A stretch of DNA of 64,000 nt from Welwitschia mirabilis (taxonomy: Eukaryota > Gnetophyta > Gnetopsida > Welwitschiales), in the NCBI GenBank assembly GCA_051453625.1, contig JBOZIK010000001.1, forward strand, positions 284,318,516 to 284,382,515. Reading direction: 5' to 3'. The position numbers were made by a program, and so were the translations under genes. Each line of letters begins with the position of its first letter. Within the stretch, counting starts at the first letter, position 1. Below the pieces are notes generated by a model that searched no databases, was not told the DNA's origin, and worked only from the letters and a program-made list of their open reading frames with translations. Below, in pieces: positions 11,111 through 21,424 of this stretch.

Positions 11111-11489
11111 GTTAATTGTTCATGCTACTTTGTTTAGTTATATCTACTCTTGATGAGTACTTTTTATTATAATGTTTAACTTTTAATAATAGAAGTACAC
11201 TTGGTTATCATTTTTGTCTCATACTTTAGTGCACATCTATTTAATTATGAACTATAATTCATGATTAAAATGTTGTTTATCACATATATTTTGGCACTTT
11301 AATCCTTACAAATTATACTACAAATTGTTTTACTTATGGTATAATTTAGAAACCTTCTAAAATATCCTATTTAATATAAAATGTTTAATATATTTTGCAA
11401 AAGTTAATAAGCATTTTATGAGGGGACGTTTTTCAAAATTTAATATTTTAACTAAGAATGATTTTTCCATCAATATTAAATAGGGATAT
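11111..11489 (+). other. Copia copy 1 3' untranslated region with PPT
   Basis: Non-coding and AT-rich. It ends in a decayed polypurine tract (TAAATAGGGATAT, 11477-11489) directly before the LTR start TGTTGAG. Copy 2 matches it at 17600-18018. Confidence 0.6.
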
Positions 11490-12161
11490 TGTTGAGTTAT
11501 TATTTATTAGTTTGATGTCAAACTAATGTTTTTTATTTAGCAAAACATGTTGTATCTTATATAGAAAATATTAATCATTATAGATTAGAAGAAAAAATAA
11601 TTTGTCAAAATTTGAACCTAAACCTATTAGTTTTTATTTCCTCTAAGTGGTTTACAAATTTCTAAGAGGTTGACTACATCTAAAGCATACACAAAAAAGA
11701 CTTAAATTTAGAGTAATCAATCAAATTCTTGAGGGATCAAGTAGATCTATGCACCTAATACTTCTTAGGTAATCATGAAAGGGTCGACTAGATTCTAGAG
11801 GGGTCGATCAAACCTATGCATTAAAACTTTCATAGGTAATTATCAAGGGATTGGTTACATTCCTGAGGGATCTATTAGACCTAGAGTAGCATTCATGCTT
11901 TATCAATAAGGAGCCAATGAGATATTTATGGGGTTGACTAAACCTAAAATGAAAAATTATGTTGTAATTTTTCTTGACCAAGGAGGCAACTAGATGAATA
12001 TGTAGATAACTAGATAAGCAGTTAACTAGATTCTAAGAAGTCGATTGAAAATTAAGCTATAACAAATAAGGATTAAGAAGAAGAACATGAAGATAATCCA
12101 CTTCAATAATGGCACCAAATGAGGTCAACTAGATTTTTGAGGGGTCAACTGGTCATGATGA
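11490..12161 (+). repeat. Central copia LTR, cut by an N gap
   Basis: Starts TGTTGAGTTATT and aligns with 18019-18600 of the complete LTR. It serves as 3' LTR of copy 1 and, by position, 5' LTR of copy 2. The 3' part (about 560 bp), the copy 2 primer site and the start of copy 2 gag (about 900 bp) must lie in or be lost at the gap 12162-12261, so that gap is not really 100 bp. From 11640 it is dense in GTCGAC/GTCAAC-type short motifs. Confidence 0.8.
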
Positions 12162-12261
12162 NNNNNNNNNNNNNNNNNNNNNNNNNNNNNNNNNNNNNNN
12201 NNNNNNNNNNNNNNNNNNNNNNNNNNNNNNNNNNNNNNNNNNNNNNNNNNNNNNNNNNNNN

Positions 12262-12982
12262 CCAATGTTATACATGTAAAGGCTACAGAAACATTGCAAA
12301 TGAGTGTTCATATAACAAGAAAGAATAAAGAAAGTCAAAAACATCTTCATTAATTGCTACATGAAATAATGTGGATGAGGATGATGATAGTAGTTCCAAC
12401 CAAGATTTAGATGAATATGAAAGGCTATCCTTTATGGAAATTGTGCCTTCATTATAGAACCTACCTAGTAAATCTAAACTTGATGATTTATACTTCATTG
12501 AAGAAGATCAGAAAGAGCTTGAAGATACCTATTAGGAACTTTACATAGAGTATGAAAAATTGGCAAACTGCATAAATGATCTAAACAATATTATAAAAAT
12601 GCTCATCACAGAAAAGAAGGAATTAGAAATAAAAGATAAGATGGTCAAATCTGAAAATTCCAAACTTGTACTAGAGGTAAAGAACTTGTTACATTTTGTT
12701 AATAAATTTTCTAGTGGTTGGATTAAATTGGAATAGAATCTTGTAATATGAAAAACCAACTCATGATAAAGCAGGTATTGGTTTCATCCTCCAAAGACTA
12801 CAAAATTAGCAAAATTAGATAACTTGGTAAAATAAGTTTATTTATAAAGGTACATGTCATTTTTATGATAAGTCAAGTTATTCAAAGTTATTTTATAATG
12901 TTAAAAAATTAATGTTATTTCAAATTCAGTTAGTATCTTTCCATTTATATTTATTCCAAGAGGAGGTATATCATATTAGTAT
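12262..12982 (+). pseudogene. Copia copy 2 gag, zinc knuckle and coiled coil
   Basis: Directly after the gap is an intact zinc knuckle: C-Y-T-C-K-G-Y-R-N-I-A-N-E-C, although the His position is Asn. Then comes an acidic linker (D-E-D-D-D-S-S-S-N-Q-D-L-D-E) and a long helical region near 12480-12720 with E-L-E-D-T-Y and K-L-A-x-C-I-N-D-L. The part upstream of the knuckle is missing in the gap. In-frame stops are mostly TAG or TAA where CAG or CAA is expected. Confidence 0.7.
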
Positions 12983-13082
12983 NNNNNNNNNNNNNNNNNN
13001 NNNNNNNNNNNNNNNNNNNNNNNNNNNNNNNNNNNNNNNNNNNNNNNNNNNNNNNNNNNNNNNNNNNNNNNNNNNNNNNNNN

Positions 13083-13520
13083 GTACCACATCATTCAAAA
13101 AGGACTAAGTGGATGAAAGCTAATGATTTAAAAAGTCTTTTGATTCAAATAGCTTTCAAAGTTTCAAATGGAGCTAGCCAATATTTGGATAGTGAATGCT
13201 CTTGACATATGATGGGAGATAAGTCTAGATTCAAATAGATGAATGACTTTGATAGAGGAGAAGTTACTTTCAATGATAATGGGAGACAAAGGAATTGGAA
13301 GCATCAGTGGAGGTAACTCACTTAAAATAAATGAAGTTTTATATGTCAATCATCTAAAGCATAATTTACTTAGCATTAGTCAAATTTATGACAAAGGTCA
13401 TAAGGTTAATTTTGATAGTACTAACTATGAAGTTAGACATGATAAAACAAATGATATTATTCTCAAAGCAAATAGAGTAAATAATGTCTATAGCATTAAT
13501 CAAGAAGAGCTTTAGCATAA
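13083..13520 (+). pseudogene. Copia copy 2 protease, inactive
   Basis: The active site Q-Y-L-D-S-E-C-S is at 13179-13202: Asp and Ser are kept but Gly is Glu. H-M-M-G-D-K-S-R-F-K and E-V-T-F-N-D-N-G follow. A second frame (13243-13515) carries the later strands K-I-N-E-V-L-Y-V and H-N-L-L-S-I-S-Q, so a frameshift separates the two halves. The domain ends in D-I-I-L-K-A-N-R near 13480, as in copy 1. Confidence 0.75.
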
Positions 13521-14340
13521 GCATTTAGGTCATGTAAATTATGATAATTTAAAAATGATTATTAGAAAATAAATTATTAAAGAAATTCCAAAAATAAATG
13601 TTGAAAAACATAGTCTTCATAATGTGTGCCAAAAAGAAAAACAAATAAGAACATTACACAAGAGTAAAAGCAAAGTTTGCATAACCATGCTTTTAGAATT
13701 TATTCATATGGATTTGGTAGGACTAATTCAAACTCAAAGTTTATGAGGTAAATGCTATTTTTTAACCATGATTGATAATTTCTTAAGATATTCATGGGTT
13801 TTCTTTCTTTTAAAAAAATCTGAAACATATAAACATTGGATTAAGATATGCAACAAAATTCAAAACGAGAAAGGCTATACCATAAAGAAAATAAAATGGG
13901 AGCATGGTGATAAGCTTGAAAACCATTTTTGGAAAAGTATTGTATTGACAATGGTATTGATCATTAGTTCTTTGCCCCTAAAACATCATAACAAAATGGA
14001 ATTGCTAAGAGAAAGAATAAAGTCCTCCAAGAAATGACAAGAACAATGTTAAATGACAAGGAAGTTTCAAAATCTTTTTGGGCTAAAGATATTACCATTG
14101 CATGTTATATCATAAACAAGATTTACCTTAGACTTAGAACGAATAAAACACCTTATAAGTTATGGAAAGAAAAGAACCAAACATTTCTTATTTTAAAGTC
14201 TTCAAAAGTAAGTGTTATGTGTTAAAGGATAGAGAACAACTAAGTAAATTTGAATCTAAGTTGATGAAGTAATATTTTTGGGATATTCAACTAGAAGTAG
14301 AGCTTATCATGTTTTCAAAAAAGAATCTTAACTGTGGAAG
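13521..14340 (+). pseudogene. Copia copy 2 integrase, degraded
   Basis: The pre-integrase block H-V-N-Y-D-N-L is near 13540 and the paired Cys region near 13625. The core starts F-I-H-M-D-L-V-G near 13705 with the first catalytic Asp kept. From 13768 an 89-codon frame carries D-N-F-L-R-Y-S-W-V-F-F and the second block, which reads W-E-H-G-D-K-L instead of S-D-H-G-G-E-F, so the second Asp is lost. The next frame (14034-14225) holds M-L-N-D-K-E, F-W-A-K and P-Y-K-L-W-K. Frame changes between these pieces show at least two indels. Confidence 0.8.
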
Positions 14341-14479
14341 AATCAATAAATGTACAAATGGATGATGCTAGCATAAAATCTATCCCTTCTACTGATGAAG
14401 AAAACATATCTCCAAGCACCTCAATGAAAAAAGATATTTCTACTAAAAAATAAGAAAAAGTTCGAACAAAATAAGTCAC

Positions 14480-15660
14480 TACTAAAAAGTTTAAAAAACT
14501 AAAAGATCACCGTTTTGAGTCTATTATTGGAGAAGATAGCTTAAAGATAAAGAAAATAAACTCTATGAAAAATTTCTATGTCCATATTTCTTATATTTCA
14601 CAAGTTGAATCTAAGAAGTTTGAAGAAGCAAAATACCATGGAGAATGGATGATGGCCATGTAAGATGAGTTACAACAATTTAAAAGAAATGATGTATGAA
14701 AGCTTGTCAAAACGCCAAAGGATAAAAATGTTATTGGTACTAAGTGGATGTTTAAGAATAAATGTAACAAGGAAAACAATATCATAAAAAAAAGCAAGAT
14801 TAGTAGTACAAGGATACAACAAAATCGAATGCATTAATGTAGGTGATACATTTACTCTAGTTACAAGGCTTGATCGCATTAAAATGTTTTTATCTTATGC
14901 AATCTTTAAGAATATTAAAGTGTATCAAATGGATTTAAAGAATGCCTTTTTAAATGGAACCCTAAATGAAAAATTGTATGTAAAACAACTACAAGGTTTC
15001 ATAGATCCTCATAAATATGATCATGTGTATAGACTTAAAAAGGCTTTATATGGGTTAAAGCAAGCTCCAAGAGCTTGGTATGAAAAGTTATCCACATTTC
15101 CAAATGAAAATGATTATATCCATGGATTAGTTAGATAAACCTTTGTTTGTTAAGAACTTGAAAAAGGATTTTATTATTATACAAATTTATGTAAATGGTA
15201 TCATATTTGGTGCCTTTAGCAAAGTTTTATCAAAAGAATTTGCAAATATTATAATAACCCATTTTGAGATGAACATCTTAGTAAAGTTAGAATATTTCTT
15301 GGTGCATAGATCAAGCAATCAAAGAATGAAATTTTTATATCTCAATCTAAGTATGTAAAGGATTTGATCAAATGATTTAGATTGGAGAATGTTAAAATAA
15401 TTTACACTCCTATATCAACCTCTTATGAAGTTAGTCTAGATGAAGATGGAAAATTAGTTGATTAGGAGCTTTATAAAAGTATGATAGGAAGCTTGTTATA
15501 TCTAACTACAAGTAAACTCGATATTATGTTTAGTATTGGTATGTGTGCAAGATACCAAATCCAACCAAAAGAATTACAACTATAAGTAGTGAAAAGAATA
15601 ATAAGATATATAAAGGGTACATGTAATTATAGATTGTGATACCCAACTGAGACATCTTTT
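14480..15660 (+). pseudogene. Copia copy 2 reverse transcriptase, catalytic site lost
   Basis: RT copies the element RNA into DNA. The start block has E-L-Q-Q-F-K-R-N and G-T-K-W-M-F near 14660-14760. An 84-codon frame (14884-15138) carries Y-Q-M-D-L-K-N-A-F-L-N-G, where the first catalytic Asp is kept, and L-K-K-A-L-Y-G-L-K-Q-A-P-R-A-W-Y. The next frame (15143-15358) holds the catalytic box, which should be Y-V-D-D but reads Y-V-N-G at 15188-15199, so both Asp are gone. This is the region deleted from copy 1. Confidence 0.85.
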
Positions 15661-16090
15661 GATCTTACAGGATTTAGTGATGCAGATTGGGTTGGATGCA
15701 AGGATGATAGAAAAAGTACAAGTGATAATCATTTCTTATTAGGATTATGCTTAGTAGGATGAAGTAGTAAAAAGTAAAACTTGATCTCCCTTTTAACAGC
15801 TGAAGCTAAGTATATTATAGTAGGGAGTTGTGTTCATCTCCTTTGGATGAAGGAAATGCTAAAAGATTTTGGTGTAGTTTTTAACAGGTTCTATTTTCTG
15901 TGATAACACTAGTGTAGAATATTTATAAAAATCTACTTAACATTCTAAAACTAAATAAATTAAATTAAGACATCATTTTTTAAGAGATCAAGTTGAAAAA
16001 GGAAATATTTCTATGAATTTTTTTAGTATATATCGTTAACTTACTCATATCTTTACTAAATCCCTAAATTTCAATAATTTTCTTTATCTT
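15661..16090 (+). pseudogene. Copia copy 2 RNase H, degraded
   Basis: Starts with G-F-S-D-A-D-W-V-G-C near 15668, keeping both metal-binding Asp. Then come D-D-R-K-S-T-S, F-L-L-G-L-C-L-V-G, the L-T-A-E-A-K-Y block near 15797 and L-L-W-M-K-E-M-L-K-D-F-G. A stop sits just after the L-V-G block, where most copia elements have a Trp codon. The tail runs into spacer with no clear end. Confidence 0.8.
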
Positions 16091-16440
16091 TGAAATGAAC
16101 TAGGGGTTATCTCTTTATTCTTTATTTAATTGCAAAGTAGTCAACTAGATTTATGATTTAGTTGATTAGAGGTGGTCAGTCGATGAAATTAAAAACTTAG
16201 TCGCTCGGAACCTAAAGTATCATAACTCACATTTCGATAGGTCAACTAGATCTCATACTAGTCGACTAGACCTATAGGATTATAGTGTAGTAAAATCATT
16301 AGTGAACCCAATTTCTTTATCAAATATCACCTAATTGTCCTTCTCTTTAAAACTAGTAAAGCCCAAACCATATCCATTATCTTCTAGCCACCTGTCTCTT
16401 TTAGATTTAGTGTTTCTTTTAAATTTTTCTTATCTCCAAG
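16091..16440 (+). other. Spacer between RNase H and post-pol ORF, copy 2
   Basis: Non-coding. It carries several short GTCAACTAGA / GTCGACTAGA motifs of the type packed into the LTR. Copy 1 has the same at 9660-9960. Confidence 0.5.
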
Positions 16441-17541
16441 CTCTTGCCATTAGTTGTAATGGTTAAGGGTACCTCCAGGAGGTAGTAAAAGGAGGTAGCT
16501 AGCAGAGATCCTTCTCATTTTTACTAAGGAATATCTAAAGAAGCTTTAGATAAGTTCACTAAGAAGTTTTAAAAGAAGCCAATGTGCCAAGAAAGGCTTG
16601 TTGCCATTACAGAGCTAAGGGAACTCAGAGATATGGTACAACTTTTGCAAGATTTAGATCTTTCCTATTTTCTTGATGTCTCAAGTCTTGCTTATCCTTT
16701 TCTCATTAGGATGTTCTACTGCAATGCTTATTATGATGCCAACAGTGCAACCCTGGAAACCATAGTTTTGGGGAAGAATATGAGGATTTCTACAAACTAC
16801 ATTGTGATTGTTGCTAATCTTCTAAGAGAAGGCTATGATGAGTTTTAGCCTATTAATGACTTATGGAAGACAAAGCATAGGTAACAAGGGAACTGTGTGA
16901 TAAGTTTCATAGGTGGAAGACCACCCTTTCTACTTCTTTCCTTACCCTAAAGTATAGGTTTTTGCATTTTATCTTTTACCTATAATTTCTCATCTTTAGT
17001 GGACCATCATGATGAGACCTTCAACTATAGGGCCTATTTGATGTACTTGGTAGGATTCAGGCACTCTATTGATGCCCCTATCATCATATTGAAGAATATG
17101 GTCTCCTAGTTAGAGCATCACAGGACTAGAGCTCTATCCTACTGAATGCTAATTATCAATCTTTATTGTCAACATAGAGTTTAATTTTACTCAAAACTAG
17201 AAATCCTTAACCCCATGCTAGTTATTAGACATGTGATGTTCTCTTGCATGCATATCTTTATAGGTTCTAAGAAATCCTCAAAATCTCCTTCTCCTAAGTA
17301 AGCCTCACCAGAGGAGACTCTTTCATACCTAAGGTGAATATATTCTCATACTAGGCATATGAAAGAAGCTCTAATCATAGCTTGGTATGAGATTGTAAAT
17401 ACTTCAGAGGAAGCTAGAAGCTCAGTGCAGAAGGCTGTTGAAGAAGAGAAAGAGGAAGAAGAAGAAGAAGCAGATTCTGAAGAAGAATCAAAGGAGGAAG
17501 GGAATCTGATTGATACTCTTTCTATGCTTATAGTTTTCTAA
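16441..17541 (+). pseudogene. Post-pol ORF of copia copy 2 (plant transposon-protein-like domain, acidic tail)
   Basis: Probable start ATG at 16459. The central 88 codons are open (16582-16848): C-Q-E-R, E-L-R-E-L-R-D-M-V, D-L-S-Y-F-L-D-V, F-Y-C-N-A-Y-Y-D, then L-E-T-I-V-L-G-K. A later block Y-L-V-G-F-R-H-S-I-D sits near 17045. The last 60 codons (17359-17541) are open: a helix W-Y-E-I-V-N-T-S-E-E-A, then a run of Glu and Asp, then a stop. Full length would be near 360 residues. By eye the core resembles PF20167. Its strong match to copy 1 shows it belongs to the family. Function unknown. Confidence 0.5.
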
Positions 17542-17580
17542 ATTTTTCATGCTTGTATTTCTTCTTTCTTTTTTCATTAA

Positions 17581-17598
17581 TGTTAAAAGGAGGAGAAT
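17581..17598 (+). other. Internal polypurine tract, copy 2
   Basis: GTTAAAAGGAGGAGAAT, about 40 bp after the post-pol stop and 420 bp before the LTR. It resembles the tract at the copia-C 3' LTR. Confidence 0.55.
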
Positions 17599-18018
17599 TA
17601 TTTAGTTTTTGATGCTATTTTCAGTTGTATTTACTCTCATTGAGTACTTTTTATTGTACTGTTTAACTTTCATTAATAGAAATGCACTTGATTATCATGA
17701 ACTATAATTTCTATCTCACATTTTTAGTGCACATATATTTTTATCATGAACTAGAATTTCTGTTATATCTTATGGTTATTAAGTAATTCATGATTAAAAT
17801 GTTGTTTATCATATATATTTTGGTATTTTGTATTTCATAAATTATACTACAAATTGTTTATATTATGGCATAATTAGAAACTTTTTAAAATGTTCTATTT
17901 AATATAAAATGTTTAATTTTTTTTTGCAAAAATTAATAGGCATTTTGTGAGGGCAGTTTTTCCAAATTTAATATTTACAACTAAGGAAATGATTACCATT
18001 AATATCAAAAGGGGGTAT
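17599..18018 (+). other. Copia copy 2 3' untranslated region with PPT
   Basis: AT-rich and non-coding. It ends in the clean polypurine tract CAAAAGGGGG (18006-18015), three bases before the LTR. Confidence 0.7.
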
Positions 18019-19258
18019 TATTAAGTTATTATTTATCAATTTGATGTCAAACTAATGTTTTCTATTTAGCAAAACATGTTATATATTATGTAGAAAATAT
18101 CAATCATTATAGGTTAGAAGCTGAAATAATTTATCACAATTTGAAGCTCAACCTGTCAATTTTTATATGCTCCTGAGGGGTCGACCGAACTTCTAAGGGG
18201 TCCACTGCACTTAAAGCATATACAAAAATGAACTAAATTTAGAGGGTTCAACTAGACACATGAGGGGTTGAGAGGACATGAGCATCAAACTTTCATAGTT
18301 GATCATTAAGAATTCAATTAGATTTCTAAGGGGTCGATTGAATTTGGAGTGGCATTCACTCTTTATCAGTAAGGAGTTTACCAGACATTTATGAGGTCAA
18401 CTAGACCTAGAGCAAAAAATAGTGTTGTAATTTTTCCTCATCAAGGAGGTGATCAAATGAATATGCAAGTAACTAGATACATATTTAATCGAATCTTGAG
18501 GGGTCAACTAGAAATGAAGTCAAAACATGAGGACGACCAACTTCAGTGATGACACTAGATGGGGTTGACTAGAATTTTAAGGGGTTAAATGGTCATGATG
18601 AAAACATGATTTTTATAGCCATTACGAGTCCATTTTATATCCATTGGAAGGTCTTTTTACTTGTAAAAACTCTAAAAGTCTTCCACTATATATTTGTCAA
18701 GGGTCAAAATCACTGTACCACTTTTGAATATTTTGGAAATCATTCATTGTACTCATTGGCATATCCTACTTGACCAAAGATGAATCAAGAACTATTAATA
18801 TCTTTTCATACTTGGTCAAGTTAGTTTCATTATATGCTTTTGGATTATACCATCTTCTTGAATAGTGCAGCAATACTGTTCTTAAGCTAAAGATCAGGTG
18901 AAACCTACGCATTTTAAACACTCATTATCATCACTTTACTTTCTTGTAAAAGATTGAGACTGAGCCTTAAAAATATCCATTTGTAAAGATTACAAGTAAA
19001 CCTAGAATACCTAGAAAGAGATTAACGAAGAGCCAGATCAGGGTTGGATAAAAATTAATTGTCAAGAGTGGAGTAGGAGGTTTTTCAAACCATTATAAAT
19101 CTTGTGTAATTCTCATTGGTATTTTTGTGCTTTCTATTCTTTATTATTTTAAAATAGTTTTGGTTTACTTGCATACATTTTTAGTATTCATTTTAAGCAA
19201 AGTTATTTGATTAAATTTCTAGAATCTTATTCACCCCCCCAGGGTTCTCAATCCTATA
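18019..19258 (+). repeat. Complete copia 3' LTR (1240 bp)
   Basis: Starts TATTAAGTTATT (the TG decayed to TA) and ends ATCCTATA (CA decayed to TA). It matches the central LTR over its first 600 bp and the truncated 5' LTR over the rest. It has a TATAAAT box at 19094-19100. At 18175-18600 many GTCGAC / GTCAACTAGA-type motifs are repeated. Confidence 0.85.
19094..19100 (+). promoter_or_regulatory. Candidate LTR TATA box (3' LTR)
   Basis: TATAAAT in the same context and at about the same distance from the LTR end as at 5732-5738. Confidence 0.45.
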
Positions 19259-20055
19259 GTTATTACCTAAGAAACTTATTTATGAAATAAGCATCTTGGT
19301 CACTAATTAAGAAAAGCTAAACCTATGAAAAATGTTAACTATAAAGAAAGAGCATACAATCTTAGCATTATTTTTGATATTAGGAATGAATTTAGTTCAT
19401 TTTATTAAATAATATATGATCATAAGAAAATAATTCTTATTGTAAGAAGATGATTTAAGAGGACCTATAAAGTCTATACATTAATAATCCAAAAGTACAC
19501 ATTCTAAGAGATGTTGAAAGGGAATGTCTTAGGATTTTGAAAGGTTGTCAAATCATTGATAAGTATCACATCTATTAGTACAGTTAAATGCATCTTTAAA
19601 AAGATTAGACAAATAGAATCTAGCATCTAATATTTTTATGATAGGTTTTTGGCCACTAAAGTGATCTCCACATAATACACCATGAGAAAGGAGAAGGTTA
19701 TCACATTGTTTCCATCCTAGCATACATTTATGCATGATTTGATTTTTATGTCTAGAATAGAAATGTGGTTCATTCCATTCATAATCTCCTATTATATGAA
19801 GAAAAGATTTTCTTTGATTTTTAGTTTAACTTGAAGAGTTTTCATGATAATGAAATGGTTCATAGTACTAACATACGATGGAGCAAGGTATTGAAAAGAG
19901 ATACAGCAAAGATGATCAATAAAAAACACCTATTCATCTATAAAATCTTCTATAGGCAAGTTAGAAGAAAAATGGAGGGGTTTTATTTATGAAGGATTCT
20001 TAATAGATGATTGATAATATAATTATGCTTTCCTTCTTTATCTATGATGATTAAG
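19259..20055 (-). pseudogene. gypsy-B RNase H tail and integrase, degraded
   Basis: From the right edge leftward on the minus strand: the last part of RNase H (D-K-E-G-K-H-N-Y-I-I-N-H-L, matching the D-x-K-G-x-x-N-x-V-A-D-x-L-S-R ending), then the integrase zinc-binding domain in an open 60-codon frame (19553-19735) with H-G-x4-G-D-H-F-S-G, F-Y-x3-L-F-K-D-A-F and N-C-T-N-R-C. It is an H-H-C-C finger with all ligands kept. The catalytic core start (G-P-L-K-S-S) follows near 19460 in a broken frame. The copia LTR cuts it at 19258. Confidence 0.8.
20051..20055 (+). other. gypsy-C left target-site duplication
   Basis: TTAAG, repeated exactly at 27000-27004 just outside the other LTR. Confidence 0.75.
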
Positions 20056-20426
20056 TATTAACATGTAAAAATTGACATTTATATTAAGTGTTTTAGGTCA
20101 ATTTAGTATAAATGAGAACATTAATTTAATTATTTTAATCATAAAATATTATTCTATTATTTTTAAATAAAACTTAATTTTATGATTTTATCCATAGTAA
20201 TTAAAGATATTTAGCCATGTTTGGAAACACATGATGGAAAATGAACATAATTTCACACAAAACAATAGTGGAAATGGAGATATGAGGTGTTGATACATAG
20301 AAGTAGCATTAGAAGATATGTTGTAAAGGCATAAGGAGATAGAATTGGAGGCATGTGGTGATATCAGTGGTTTTTAAAGGAATCTAGATCTAAAGGCCAC
20401 ATGTTGAACTCATCATGATAAATATT

Positions 20427-20635
20427 CCACCTAATGCTATATGATAATATTCATCACATACTAGAAGAGAACCTTCACCAAATGCTAAATGATGAAGAGA
20501 CTACCTAATGCTATAGGATAAAATCATATCTACCTAATGCTATAAGACAACCTTCACTAAATGCTATAAGATAAAATCTTATCTACCAAATGCTAAATGA
20601 TGAAGATTCTACATAATGCTACAAGCCAGAGGCTC
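20427..20635 (+). repeat. Short-repeat array in gypsy-C 5' LTR
   Basis: At least six imperfect units carry a core CTAAATGCTA / CTAATGCTATA followed by GATAAAATC / TTATCTACC or GATGAAGA. The GATAAAATCTTATC part is near-palindromic and could fold. The right LTR has a matching array. Confidence 0.75.
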
Positions 20636-20661
20636 TCAATCACCTCAACCCTAACCTCACC

Positions 20662-20671
20662 TATAATAAGG
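20662..20671 (+). promoter_or_regulatory. gypsy-C 5' LTR TATA box
   Basis: TATAATAAGG, aligned with TATAAAAGG at 26197 in the other LTR. It is followed by GCCTTGAGCCC, a normal LTR promoter layout. Confidence 0.55.
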
Positions 20672-21402
20672 CCTTGAGCCCTTATTTGTAATCATCCTCT
20701 ATTTTGAAAAGCTAAAGAATAGTTAAAGCATCAGTTAACATGGCCTTCTAAGTCCTCTTTTTAGGGAGTGATCTTATTGCAAGGATAGCTTGAGGAGTCT
20801 GTTCCAACTTTTATTTCTTCTACTTATGTAATGTATCTTTTCTAATTTAATATAAGTAGATTTTCATTTTAATTTTGAGTTATGAATAACTTTGTAATTT
20901 TAATTCTTAGTGAATCTACTTTAATAAGTTCTTTTATCAATCAAGTAAATTCATTAGTTAGTTTGTCTGAGTCTTTTTGGTTTGATGGATCTTGTGCATA
21001 ATCGTTCATACTTCCCATGATTATTTTAAATCTATGAAGGATCAAGTAAATTTTAAACTCATCAATCCTCATATGATAAATGAAATTATGTAATCATAAC
21101 CTAAGCTGCTATTACTTAATAGTTTTAAGTATGTTTCAGAAAGATGCAAGACATAATTGGAGTAAAGAATAGTTGTTGGATAAATCAAGTAAACCCTTGG
21201 AGCTTGCTTGCTTCGCTGCTTCTCTAATCCAAGTTTTAATAATTCTAAGCTTTCTTATTTTTTATTTTCTTTAATTTATAAATTTTCATTAAGTAAGATT
21301 GTAATTTTTAATTAAATAACCCTAATTATGCTTATGAAAGAATGATACTGAGTGTTAACTTAGTTTTAATTTTGGTTCATGTACTAAAATGAAAAATAAT
21401 AT

Positions 21403-21424
21403 TTTGGCATCATTGCTTTAGCTA
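21403..21424 (+). other. gypsy-C primer binding site
   Basis: TTTGGCATCATTGCTTTAG resembles TGGCGCCGTTGCC with the CpGs lost. It lies 8 bp after the LTR end and fixes the plus orientation. Confidence 0.65.

Larger units (their letters stand above)
5073..19258 (+). mobile_element. Tandem pair of Ty1/copia Sirevirus-like elements sharing a central LTR
   Basis: Structure is partial LTR (5073-5914), internal copy 1 (5915-11489), LTR (11490-12161, rest in an N gap), internal copy 2 (12262-18018), complete LTR (18019-19258). Both internal regions have the copia order gag, protease, integrase, RT, RNase H, then an extra ORF after pol, two purine tracts and the LTR. Copy 1 lacks RT. Stops are frequent throughout. 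The 5' truncation and shared LTR suggest unequal or ectopic recombination followed by deletion. Confidence 0.8.
20056..21395 (+). repeat. gypsy-C 5' LTR (1340 bp)
   Basis: Matches 25601-26999 along its length: the start TATTAACAT, the internal short-repeat array, the TATA region, the GGAGCTTGCTTGCTTC block near 21199 and the end CATGTACTAAAAT. The expected leading TG is not clear in this copy; the right copy has TGTATTAACAT. Confidence 0.85.

Noticed and set aside
20427-20635. Repeat array considered as CRISPR
   Set aside because: Units are imperfect and have no uniform spacers; they lie in a plant LTR with a second copy in the partner LTR.
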